Shown here: piece after piece, positions 7,741 through 14,586 of the stretch
How the letters are laid out: the number at the start of each line of letters is the position of its first letter
Position numbering within the stretch: the first letter of the stretch is position 1
Assembly (NCBI GenBank): GCA_900550695.1
Contig: URTF01000029.1
Location: 1 to 25,203, forward strand
Direction of reading: 5' to 3'
Source of the DNA: an uncultured Ruminococcus sp.
Lineage (GTDB): Bacteria > Bacillota > Clostridia > Oscillospirales > Ruminococcaceae
Length of the DNA: 25,203 nucleotides
The notes under the pieces: model-generated
Database searches by the model: none
What the model saw: only the letters and a program-made list of their open reading frames with translations
Told to the model about the DNA's origin: nothing
Program-made: the position numbers and the translations under genes

Positions 7741-7769
7741 TTGACATAATATCATATAGATGATAAAAT
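7741..7769 (+). promoter_or_regulatory. Toxin promoter
   Basis: Perfect -35 TTGACA (7741-7746), 17-bp spacer, -10 TAAAAT (7764-7769). Transcription should start near 7776, just before the 5' arm (7778-7803) that pairs with the 3' end of the same transcript. Confidence 0.8.
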
Positions 7770-7810
7770 ATATCTATGGGCATACCAGAAACGGTAGGCG
7801 GTCAATTCCT

Positions 7811-7827
7811 GCTCCCTGAAAGGGGGC
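7811..7827 (+). promoter_or_regulatory. Hairpin sequestering the toxin ribosome-binding site
   Basis: GCTCCC (7811-7816) pairs with GGGGGC (7822-7827) around a TGAAA loop. The 3' arm is the Shine-Dalgarno (AAAGGGGG, 7819-7826), 9 nt before the toxin ATG. Hiding the site in structure is typical of type I toxin mRNAs. Confidence 0.65.
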
Positions 7828-7835
7828 GTTGCTTC

Positions 7836-7916
7836 ATGAGTATAATTGAAGTTTTAACTTTAGGCATACTTATCTGCGATATCATTAAGATACTGCTTGA
7901 CAGCAAAAAGAAATAA
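7836..7916 (+). CDS. Small hydrophobic type I toxin (holin-like/TxpA-type)
   Basis: This is a 26-codon ORF with a strong Shine-Dalgarno. The peptide begins MSIIEVLTLG, continues as one hydrophobic membrane helix rich in I and L, and ends with a charged tail (LLDSKKK). The pattern of a short start, E followed by LTL, a hydrophobic core and a C-terminal KKK fits the putative holin-like toxin family and other type I toxins that insert into the cell membrane. Support comes mainly from context: a consensus promoter, a sequestered ribosome-binding site, pairing between the 5' and 3' ends of the mRNA, and a convergent antisense RNA overlapping the last codons and 3' UTR. The family assignment is from pattern recognition, and toxicity is inferred. 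Confidence 0.75.
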   Translation: MSIIEVLTLGILICDIIKILLDSKKK

Positions 7917-7948
7917 CCGCCCCAGCTTCTAAATGCGGCGATTATTTC
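7905..7948 (-). terminator. Terminator of the antitoxin RNA
   Basis: On the minus strand GAAATAATCGCC (7948-7937) pairs with GGCGGTTATTTC (7921-7910), 12 bp with one wobble and a 15-nt loop, followed by TTTTT (7909-7905). No other terminator follows the operon that ends at 8045, so this one may serve it too. Confidence 0.8.
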
Positions 7949-7994
7949 TTAAACGCATATTGGGAGCGACCGTCTATCGGTATGCCCTCTTTAT
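7905..7994 (-). ncRNA. Antisense RNA antitoxin
   Basis: The minus-strand promoter at 8001-8029 should start an RNA near 7994. It runs opposite the toxin mRNA's 3' UTR and last coding bases and ends at a terminator. It is complementary to the 3' arm (7968-7987) of the toxin mRNA's end-to-end pairing. By analogy with RatA (partner of txpA) and SR4 (partner of bsrG) it would pair with the toxin mRNA and cause degradation or a translation block. The size, about 90 nt, and the geometry fit; ends were inferred from promoter and terminator positions only. Confidence 0.75.
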
Positions 7995-8000
7995 ATTTAT

Positions 8001-8029
8001 ATTATAAGACTTTTGTGCAAAAATGTCAA
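8001..8029 (-). promoter_or_regulatory. Antitoxin RNA promoter
   Basis: Both hexamers are perfect: TTGACA (8029-8024) and TATAAT (8006-8001) with a 17-bp spacer. It is stronger by consensus than the toxin promoter, as expected if antitoxin must be in excess. It lies 16 bp beyond the stop codon of the ABC permease gene. Confidence 0.85.
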
Positions 8030-8044
8030 GAGCTATTTCAAATT

Positions 8045-10432
8045 TTATTGTGCGCTTACCGCTCCTTTCACAGCACCGATACCATAATATAAGTCCGTTC
8101 CGTCCGTATAGTCGCTCAATTTTTCTGCGGACTCGAATACCCTTTCGGCAACATCGGAATATTCGGGTGGGATCGGGTACGAATTGCCGTTAATATCGAT
8201 ACTGTACAGTTTTTCATCGGTAACATATCTGAACTGCATGACTTCAAAAAGCCTGCGCAGGTCTTCCGAGTAATGTATAACATATCTGCTGTTGTCACCG
8301 CTGTTTACTCCTGACCAATATTCCTTGGTCGAAATGCCCTGCTTTTCACTGTATAAAACGTCCGAATAACCGGTTTCGTCACCGTCCCAGTTTTTGGAGA
8401 TCTTAATTGTGCGTTTGTTATCTGTATTGCTCTCGTCAAGTATCCTGTCGGTTTCATCGTTAAGACTTTCAAAACAGTTATGAGCGGCAAGAACTTTCAT
8501 TGTTTCGGTCCAGCTTCCGTCGATCGCAAGTCCCCATATAACCGAGTCCACACAAAGGGAATATTTCCTGTCGGAGCAAGGTCTGTAATACTGGTCAGCC
8601 GTAAGGTCAGCTCTGTCGGCGGCAACCGCATCACGAAGTTCATTATAAAAGCTTTCATCCATTTTTACTTTATTGTAACCCGTTCCTTCCACACCCAGAC
8701 CGTTGACGGGAGTGAACAACCACAGATCTATCGAAACATTTTCGGCGCCGCCGAGCGTTCCCCACAGCTCTTCATCCCTGACCTTTGACTCATAAAGCTC
8801 GTTATACGGCACAAATCTGTTTTTCAGGTTCTGTGCCGCCTGCACTTTGTATTCGTCCGAAACATCAATGGTCATAAGATGTTTTGCTGCCTCCGCATTC
8901 ACAACGGAATAGGCTCTTGTGACCCTCCTGCCGCTTCTGAGTACGCAGCATACCGAGAAATCCCTGGTATCAAACGGTTCTCCGCTTTCCATGAGCCAAT
9001 CGAACCAGCCGTTCCTGCCGCCGTTTTCCACAGCCGTCTTTTTGATCGAGGCAGATATGCGCTGTGCTGCGATGATATTTTCGATATTATCCCTGTCCTC
9101 GATAACAAAAACGCTTTCGTCCGAACCGTCACCGCCGTAATATGTAAATGTTGTGTAGACATTTTCGTTGTAAGCTCCGCCGTAGCCGAGATATATCTTT
9201 TCCACGTCATCGGCAGACGGGACATAATATTCTGCTCCGAACAGTCTTGTCGAGATAAGAAGTGCAATGCAGGCTGTATAAGCCGCAAATGTTATCACAT
9301 ATCGGACTGCTCCTTTCCACAGATTTTTTAATCCTCTGTTGGAAATTATCTCGCACAGCATATAAACGAGGAATGTTACAAAAACGATCGTAAAGAAATA
9401 TTTGTTGAATTTAAGTCCGTCAATAAATTCGTTTCGGAACGATAAAATAACAGCAAAGCAAAGTCCGAGTATCATCATTAAGCTGTATATCCAGCGGAAC
9501 ACGATAGGCTTTGTGATATGCTCGGCTCTGCGCTTTCTGTAGAAGTGATATGCAAGCGCAAAGGTCACGGCAATATTTATGATAACACCCAACGCCCATT
9601 CCCACAGCGGAATGAAGGAATTTGTCATATTATGCTGTATACTGCCCACAACAAGCGTTACAACAGCTCCCGCAGGTGAAGTCCACGCAAGCAGCGGATA
9701 AAAGAATCCATTCAGATCTATCATGAAAAAAACATTGTTAAATGTTTCAAATGTAAGCATCGGCATACAGAACGCAAATACGTTTATAAGGAAAACATGT
9801 CCGATACTGTCAAAAAGCGTTCCGCAGCAGGTCAGTATAAGTACCGTCAGCGTGAAAAGCATTATCATTGCAATTATTCCGCCGACAGCAAATCGTCCGT
9901 AGTAAGGGAACGCCTTGCCGAAAAAGTCGCAGATATAATGATATTCTGCGTTCTTGTCCTTCGCTCCCTCAATGAAACACATGAACTCTTTTCCGTCAAA
10001 GCCGAAGTGTCCGACCGCAAAGAGAATGAGCGTCGGTATCTGCGCTGCGATGAACGGGATTATGTACGAAGCAAGTCCCGATAGGTAATCGGAGAAAAAT
10101 CTCTGCTTCATCGAAAGCGGTGCGGAGAGATACATATCGGCTTTGTTCTTATTATAAAGACAGCCGAAGTTCATAAATGCGATGAGGATTCCGAGTGCGC
10201 CTGCGAAGAATGTTGCTCCTGCGGCGATAAAGTAGGTGCTTTCGCTCGGAGTTGAGTCGATATGGTTCGTGATATTGTATATTGCCGATATCAGTATCGA
10301 GGGAGCGGCGATAAGATGCAGAATGAAGATTATCACGGAGAATTTCATACAGCTCCGCACATTCCACAAGCCGTTATGGACGGACGGCTCGTATTCAGCC
10401 GATGTTTGTAATGTCGATGCCTTTGCAGTCAT
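8045..10432 (-). CDS. ABC-2-type transporter permease with large C-terminal domain
   Basis: This is a 795-residue membrane protein starting at ATG 10432, chosen because GGAGG lies 9 nt upstream; two in-frame ATGs further up (10438, 10471) have poor spacing. It overlaps the end of the ATPase gene by 38 bp, so the pair is translationally coupled. Residues about 30-330 contain six or more hydrophobic segments (FSVIIFILHLIAAPSILISA, YFIAAGATFFAGALGILIAF and others). Another segment near 375-397 (YVITFAAYTACIALLIS) leads into a roughly 400-residue hydrophilic domain, probably extracytoplasmic. It should form the membrane part of an exporter with the adjacent ATPase, analogous to YtrBC-type systems. 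The C-terminal domain may correspond to a domain of unknown function found in such Firmicute permeases; I cannot confirm which. Substrate unknown. Confidence 0.8.
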   Translation of the reverse strand: MTAKASTLQTSAEYEPSVHNGLWNVRSCMKFSVIIFILHLIAAPSILISAIYNITNHIDSTPSESTYFIAAGATFFAGALGILIAFMNFGCLYNKNKADMYLSAPLSMKQRFFSDYLSGLASYIIPFIAAQIPTLILFAVGHFGFDGKEFMCFIEGAKDKNAEYHYICDFFGKAFPYYGRFAVGGIIAMIMLFTLTVLILTCCGTLFDSIGHVFLINVFAFCMPMLTFETFNNVFFMIDLNGFFYPLLAWTSPAGAVVTLVVGSIQHNMTNSFIPLWEWALGVIINIAVTFALAYHFYRKRRAEHITKPIVFRWIYSLMMILGLCFAVILSFRNEFIDGLKFNKYFFTIVFVTFLVYMLCEIISNRGLKNLWKGAVRYVITFAAYTACIALLISTRLFGAEYYVPSADDVEKIYLGYGGAYNENVYTTFTYYGGDGSDESVFVIEDRDNIENIIAAQRISASIKKTAVENGGRNGWFDWLMESGEPFDTRDFSVCCVLRSGRRVTRAYSVVNAEAAKHLMTIDVSDEYKVQAAQNLKNRFVPYNELYESKVRDEELWGTLGGAENVSIDLWLFTPVNGLGVEGTGYNKVKMDESFYNELRDAVAADRADLTADQYYRPCSDRKYSLCVDSVIWGLAIDGSWTETMKVLAAHNCFESLNDETDRILDESNTDNKRTIKISKNWDGDETGYSDVLYSEKQGISTKEYWSGVNSGDNSRYVIHYSEDLRRLFEVMQFRYVTDEKLYSIDINGNSYPIPPEYSDVAERVFESAEKLSDYTDGTDLYYGIGAVKGAVSAQ

Positions 10433-11306
10433 AGCCATTTTCCTCCATTTCATAAATAAAAATCTCTTCAAGCGTGAGCGGTATCATATCAAAGACAAGC
10501 GGTGACTTTTTGCGCACGGCTTCTTCGACCGTTTCGGTGCTGCCCTTTGCTATCATATATGTAAGGCTGCCGTTCTGCTCAAAATGCAGCACTTCAAGCT
10601 CGGGGAAGTCCTCTTTCGTGTATGTTTTTCCGAAAGCCGCCTGAATTTTGTGAACTTCGCCCTTTAGGCTGTCAAGGTCACGGCAGAAAAGCACCTTTCC
10701 TCTGTGCATAAGCGCCGCACTGTCGCAAATTTCGTTTATTTCCTTTAAATTATGCGAAGAGATCACCGTTGTAAGTCCTCGGTCGAGCATTTCATCAACG
10801 AGCATACGCTTGACGATGTTCCGCATAGTCGGGTCAAGTCCGTCAAAGGCTTCATCGAGGAAAAGATAGTCCGTTCGGCAGGCAAGTCCCGTGATAACGA
10901 TAGCCTGACGCTTCATTCCCTTTGAAAATTTGTCCATCGGCTTTTTCTCGGGGAGCTTTATGGTATCGTTCAGCTTATCGAAAAGCTCGTTCGAGAAATT
11001 CGGATAAAATCCGCTGAAATAACGCCGCAGATCGGCGAGCGACATTCCGTTATACTGCACCGTTTCATCATTGATGAAGAAAATTCTGCGCTTGACATCG
11101 GCGTTGTCGAAGACGCTTTCTCCGTCTATCTCGACCGTTCCGCCGTCCGCTTCGTATATGCCCGAGAGGAGTCGGAGAACGGTGGATTTTCCTGCGCCGT
11201 TCGAGCCTAACAGACCGAATGCCGCACCGCTGCCTATTTCAAGGTCAACGCCGTCAAGTGCATCAAAGCCGTCAAATTTCTTAACTGCACCCTTTAATTT
11301 AATCAT
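10395..11306 (-). CDS. ABC transporter ATP-binding protein (YtrB/BcrA-like)
   Basis: This 303-residue ATPase has Walker A GSNGAGKST (34-42), a signature-type motif FSKGMKRQ (127-134), Walker B YLFLDEA (147-153), D-loop FDGLD and switch His185 in ISSHNLKE. The degenerate signature FSKGM(K/R)R is typical of ATPases paired with ABC-2 permeases. It should energise the permease encoded immediately downstream. The ATG has AAAGGA 6 nt upstream and overlaps the vanY-like stop by 4 bp. The residues after about 215 form a C-terminal accessory region. The operon is probably controlled by the GntR regulator at its head; the transported molecule is unknown. Confidence 0.92.
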   Translation of the reverse strand: MIKLKGAVKKFDGFDALDGVDLEIGSGAAFGLLGSNGAGKSTVLRLLSGIYEADGGTVEIDGESVFDNADVKRRIFFINDETVQYNGMSLADLRRYFSGFYPNFSNELFDKLNDTIKLPEKKPMDKFSKGMKRQAIVITGLACRTDYLFLDEAFDGLDPTMRNIVKRMLVDEMLDRGLTTVISSHNLKEINEICDSAALMHRGKVLFCRDLDSLKGEVHKIQAAFGKTYTKEDFPELEVLHFEQNGSLTYMIAKGSTETVEEAVRKKSPLVFDMIPLTLEEIFIYEMEENGYDCKGIDITNIG

Positions 11307-12016
11307 ATATCTGTTCCTTTCGTGTTATTTTCAAGGTATTCTTCAAGGCAAATGCCCTGTTCATAAATTTCCGCTGCCGCCTTTTTGCCGACATATCGGT
11401 AATGCCAAGGCTCATAATCGATGCCCGTTATCTCGGTCTTATTCGGTGGATAGCGGAGGATAAAGCCGTATTTATACGCATTTTCCGCAAGCCAGTTATA
11501 GATCGTTTCGTTATCCGACTTAGCTTTATCGGCGATGATGTCAACGGCAATGCCAAGCTCGTGTTCGCTCGAACCAACGGGAGCAACTATCTTCTCCGCA
11601 AGCTTTTCCGCTTTTTTGCGGCTGTAACCCTCGTCAAGATAAGCGTTTATCTGATCTGTCATCATCTGCTCCTGATCTTTCCTTGTGCGGAAACCCTCGT
11701 TCACTATCGGATAAATGCCCTCGCTGCGCATCTCGTCAAACATTGCCTGTAGGTCGGGATAAATTCGCGAATCGACGCTTTTTCCGCAGTCGAGTTCAAC
11801 AAGTTCGCCGCTGTATTCGTCTGAGATAATATGTGTTCTGTTCACCAATACAAGTATCGGGTCAGATGCATCGGCGGTTTCATTTGTGATGACGTTCGCA
11901 TCGATTTGCTGTCTGCGGTAAACGGCATTTCCCGAAAGCACCGCTGCGGCAAGGAACACCGTACATACAACGGCAGGAAAAGCGGTGTGTTTATTTTTCC
12001 TGTTTTTGCGTTTCAT
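11303..12016 (-). CDS. VanY-like D-alanyl-D-alanine carboxypeptidase
   Basis: This is a zinc-dependent peptidase of the VanY/LAS family that trims the terminal D-Ala from peptidoglycan stems outside the membrane. Starting at ATG 12016 (237 aa) the N terminus is basic, then a hydrophobic anchor at about 12-31. The catalytic motifs are complete: GFRT (108-111), SSEHELGIAVD with zinc ligands H152 and D159, and EPWHYRYVG with E202 and H205. An ATG at 12040 in frame is possible but only AAAAAGGA before 12016 looks like a ribosome-binding site. Its start overlaps the 3' end of the GntR gene by 26 bp. Placement between a GntR repressor and an ABC exporter points to a cell-wall stress or antibiotic response. 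Confidence 0.9.
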   Translation of the reverse strand: MKRKNRKNKHTAFPAVVCTVFLAAAVLSGNAVYRRQQIDANVITNETADASDPILVLVNRTHIISDEYSGELVELDCGKSVDSRIYPDLQAMFDEMRSEGIYPIVNEGFRTRKDQEQMMTDQINAYLDEGYSRKKAEKLAEKIVAPVGSSEHELGIAVDIIADKAKSDNETIYNWLAENAYKYGFILRYPPNKTEITGIDYEPWHYRYVGKKAAAEIYEQGICLEEYLENNTKGTDI

Positions 12017-12383
12017 TTTTGTCAAGTCCTTTTTCGTCATAATTTTTTATGCGTAAAATAAGCTCGTCAGCTGTCAGCCCAACTTTCAGAGCTTCGGCAA
12101 CGGCCGCATCGAACGCCGTCAGCGCCCTCTCCTTGATGCTGTCGGTCCGGACGGCGGCGATGAAGCTTCCCCTGCCCTGCAAGGAGTAGATCACCTTGTC
12201 ACGTTCGAGCATCTGGAACGCTTTTGCGACCGTATTCGGGTTCACTCCAAGCTCTTTCGCAAGCTCACGGACGCTTGGGAGCTTATCGTCCTGTTTAAGC
12301 TCGCCTTTTATGACAAGCTCGGTTATCCTTTTGTAAAGCTGCTCATAAATAGGAGTTCGCTCCCTTAGGTCAATCGCAAACAT
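11991..12383 (-). CDS. GntR-family transcriptional regulator, YtrA type
   Basis: This 130-residue regulator has an N-terminal winged helix (TPIYEQLYKRITELVIKGEL, LPSVRELAKELGVNPNTVAKA, LQGRGSFIA) and a short C-terminal helical region of about 50 residues, the size of the YtrA subfamily rather than the longer FadR or HutC types. The start ATG 12383 is fixed by an excellent AGGTGAT 3-4 nt upstream; the frame continues upstream without a better start. As first gene of the operon and just downstream of palindromic sequences at its own promoter, it probably represses the unit and is released by a ligand or envelope stress. The inducer is unknown. Confidence 0.92.
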   Translation of the reverse strand: MFAIDLRERTPIYEQLYKRITELVIKGELKQDDKLPSVRELAKELGVNPNTVAKAFQMLERDKVIYSLQGRGSFIAAVRTDSIKERALTAFDAAVAEALKVGLTADELILRIKNYDEKGLDKNETQKQEK

Positions 12384-12397
12384 TATATCACCTCTAT

Positions 12398-12457
12398 CTG
12401 TACCAACTGTACTACTTGCTGTAATACAGTTATAACACACTTTGACCCCTTTGTCAA
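12398..12457 (-). promoter_or_regulatory. Promoter and putative GntR operator
   Basis: On the minus strand TTGACA (12457-12452) and TATAAC (12434-12429) are 17 bp apart. Abutting the -10 is a perfect palindrome CTGTA-T-TACAG (12429-12419), followed by a direct repeat of the half-site GTACAG (12412-12398 contains GTACAGTTGGTACAG). A repressor bound there would cover the transcription start, fitting autoregulation by the GntR protein. An AT palindrome (12470-12483) upstream could act as an UP element. Confidence 0.7.
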
Positions 12458-12527
12458 GAGGAATATGAAATTTTTTAAAAAATCGTATTGCAGAAAAAAA
12501 GCAAACCTCATCATAGAGGTGACCTTA

Positions 12528-12629
12528 ATGCTGCACAAATTATTTCAAAACGGTAACAAAAGCTACTTTTTCGGCGAAATGTTTAAAATTAGATTACAGT
12601 TTATGTTTAATGTAGAAAAACAAGAATAA
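12528..12629 (+). CDS. Possible 33-residue small protein
   Basis: An ATG at 12528 is preceded by GAGGTGA with a 6-nt gap, a near-ideal ribosome-binding site, and opens a 33-codon frame ending TAA at 12629. The peptide (starts MLHKLFQNGN, ends NVEKQE) is basic and moderately hydrophobic, with no signal peptide or family I recognise. It lies between the divergent GntR promoter and the extended -10 of the transporter operon. A weak divergent promoter (TTGACC 12442, TATGAA 12464) might express it. With such a short length it may be chance. Confidence 0.3.
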   Translation: MLHKLFQNGNKSYFFGEMFKIRLQFMFNVEKQE

Positions 12630-12632
12630 GTA

Positions 12633-12641
12633 TGTTATAAT
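12633..12641 (+). promoter_or_regulatory. Extended -10 promoter of the hybrid transporter operon
   Basis: TATAAT (12636-12641) is preceded by TG one base upstream (TGTTATAAT), an extended -10. The -35 region (TAGAAA near 12613) is poor, so an activator could be involved. It lies about 55 bp before the first permease start and rules out the in-frame ATG at 12640. Confidence 0.65.
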
Positions 12642-12693
12642 GTTAAAACAGAATAATGACGTTAGAGTTTTCGTCAGGGAGATGAAAAATAAA

Positions 12694-13626
12694 ATGAAGA
12701 AAATAGGCGCAAAGCCTGATATAAAAAAAGAGCGGAATGAAAAAAAAGTCCGTGAAAAGCCGCCCAAGGTTTCTTTAAAGTCAAAGGCGTTCCCGATAGC
12801 CTGCATCGGACCGAGCTTTATCGGCGTTATGATATTTTTTATAGTGCCGTTTATGGTGATCCTTTATTACTCGGTCGTTGACAATCCGATAAACAAGGAT
12901 TTTGTGTTTCTCGACAACTACATAAGCCTGCTGAAAAACAGCGCATTCAAGAGAGCGGCTATAAACACGCTGAAATTCTCGCTCACGTCCGTGCCGCTTG
13001 CGGTCATACTCGGACTGGCACTTGCGATGCTTCTCGATGCGAAGATACCGCTCGTCAGCCAGTTCAGGGCAAGCTTCCTCTGTCCGATGATGGTTCCCGT
13101 TGCTTCGGTCGTACTTATATGGCAGGTAATTTTCCACTACAACGGAACGCTCAACGAAATTCTTTCAAAGTTCGGCGTTGACAGGATAGACTGGCTCAAA
13201 TCCGACAAGGCAATGATAGTGGTAACTGTGCTTTTCCTATGGAAAAACCTCGGCTACAATATGATACTGTTCCTGTCGGCACTCGGAGGGATATCCAAGG
13301 ATCAGCTCGAAGTTGCAACGCTGGAGGGTGCGGGTGCTTGGTACAAGTTCTTCCACATAAAGCTCCGTCACCTTTCGCCGACGATACTTTTCGTTGCGAT
13401 ACTTTCGCTGATAAACTCGTTCAAGGTTTTCCGTGAGGTCTATCTTCTCACGGGCGACTACCCATACGACTCGATATATATGCTCCAGCACTTTATGAAC
13501 AACACGTTCCGAAAGCTTGATTATCAGAAGCTTTCGGCGGCGGCGATAATAATGTCGATAGTTATCATCGTGATACTTGCGCTGCTGTTCGTTGCTGAAA
13601 ATAAGTTCGGGGAGGATACGGAATGA
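12694..13626 (+). CDS. Carbohydrate-type ABC permease (MalF/UgpA class)
   Basis: This 310-residue integral membrane protein belongs to the binding-protein-dependent sugar importer permeases. The cytoplasmic EAA loop reads LEVATLEGAGAWYKFFHIKLRHLSP, near residues 208-232 of the mature frame, and six transmembrane segments are evident (for example IGVMIFFIVPFMVILYYSVV and FILALLFVAE-like ends). The N terminus is a highly basic extension (KKIGAKPDIKKERNEKK). The ATG at 12694 is preferred because GGGAGAT lies about 10 nt upstream; the ATG at 12682 is fused to that Shine-Dalgarno. It overlaps the second permease by 4 bp (ATGA). No ATPase gene is present in the operon, so a shared MsmX/MsmK-type ATPase elsewhere would be needed if this is an importer. 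Confidence 0.9.
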   Translation: MKKIGAKPDIKKERNEKKVREKPPKVSLKSKAFPIACIGPSFIGVMIFFIVPFMVILYYSVVDNPINKDFVFLDNYISLLKNSAFKRAAINTLKFSLTSVPLAVILGLALAMLLDAKIPLVSQFRASFLCPMMVPVASVVLIWQVIFHYNGTLNEILSKFGVDRIDWLKSDKAMIVVTVLFLWKNLGYNMILFLSALGGISKDQLEVATLEGAGAWYKFFHIKLRHLSPTILFVAILSLINSFKVFREVYLLTGDYPYDSIYMLQHFMNNTFRKLDYQKLSAAAIIMSIVIIVILALLFVAENKFGEDTE

Positions 13627-14555
13627 CAGCTGAAAATACAGTTAAAAAGCCTCTTCGCAGAAAAAAATTCACACTGCGGCAGAATAAGATAGGACTTGCG
13701 GTGATGACGATATTTGCGGCGGTCGCAGCGTTCATATTCCTTATGCCGACCGTGCTGACGATAGCTAACTCGTTTATGTCGTCCTCGGAGATATCGGCGA
13801 ACTACGGCTCGGTATTCTCGACGACCGAATCGGGCGGAAAAACGTTCATCTCCGAAAAGGTGAATCTGAAATTTATCCCCGATATGGTCTCATTTTCGCA
13901 GTATTTCACGGTGCTTTTCAAGAGCCCCGATTATCTGCTGAAATTCTGGAACTCGGTGATACTCGTTGTTCCGATAGTTATATTCCAGCTTGCGGTTGCG
14001 GCGTTTGCCTCTTATGGTTTCGCGCGGCTCAAAGGCAGGCTGAAAGAGATACTTTTCTTCGTATATGTAATAGTAATGATGATGCCCTATCAGGTAACGC
14101 TCGTTCCGAACTACCTCGTTGCGGATAAGCTCGGGATACTCAACACACGCTGGGCGATAATCCTGCCTGCGGTGTTCACGCCCTACTCGGTGTTCCTGCT
14201 GACAAAGGTGATGAAGCGAATACCCGAATCGCTCATAGAGGCGGCAAAGCTTGACGGTGCGGGAGAGATGCAGATATTCCGCTACATAGCACTTCCCCTT
14301 TGCAAGAGCGTTATATTCTCGGTAATAATACTTGTTTTCATCGATTACTGGAATATGGTCGAACAGCCGCTCATTCTTCTTTCGGACGAAAGCCTTTATC
14401 CGCTGTCCGTTTTCCTTTCGAGGATAAATTCGGGCGAGATAGGTCTTGCGTTCGCTGTTGCGACGATATATATGATACCCACGCTGCTGATGTTCCTTTA
14501 CGGCGAGGATTATCTCGTTGAGGGAATTGCATATTCGGGCGGCATCAAGGGTTGA
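13623..14555 (+). CDS. Carbohydrate-type ABC permease (MalG/UgpE class)
   Basis: This 310-residue permease forms the expected heterodimer with the previous gene. The EAA loop is IEAAKLDGAGEMQIFRYIALPLCKS (about 200-224), preceded by the region YLVADKLGILNTRWAIILP typical of MalG-type proteins. The first transmembrane helix (about 25-50) is followed by a hydrophilic stretch of about 60 residues before the second. The start ATG overlaps the preceding stop and has GGGAGG 7 nt upstream. The protein ends GIAYSGGIKG, the usual MalG-class ending (GxxxGAVKG). Transport direction by homology is inward; the neighbours downstream are export-type adaptors, which is odd. Confidence 0.92.
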   Translation: MTAENTVKKPLRRKKFTLRQNKIGLAVMTIFAAVAAFIFLMPTVLTIANSFMSSSEISANYGSVFSTTESGGKTFISEKVNLKFIPDMVSFSQYFTVLFKSPDYLLKFWNSVILVVPIVIFQLAVAAFASYGFARLKGRLKEILFFVYVIVMMMPYQVTLVPNYLVADKLGILNTRWAIILPAVFTPYSVFLLTKVMKRIPESLIEAAKLDGAGEMQIFRYIALPLCKSVIFSVIILVFIDYWNMVEQPLILLSDESLYPLSVFLSRINSGEIGLAFAVATIYMIPTLLMFLYGEDYLVEGIAYSGGIKG

Positions 14556-14586
14556 TCTCTGATGATCTTCAGATGGAGGTACATAA

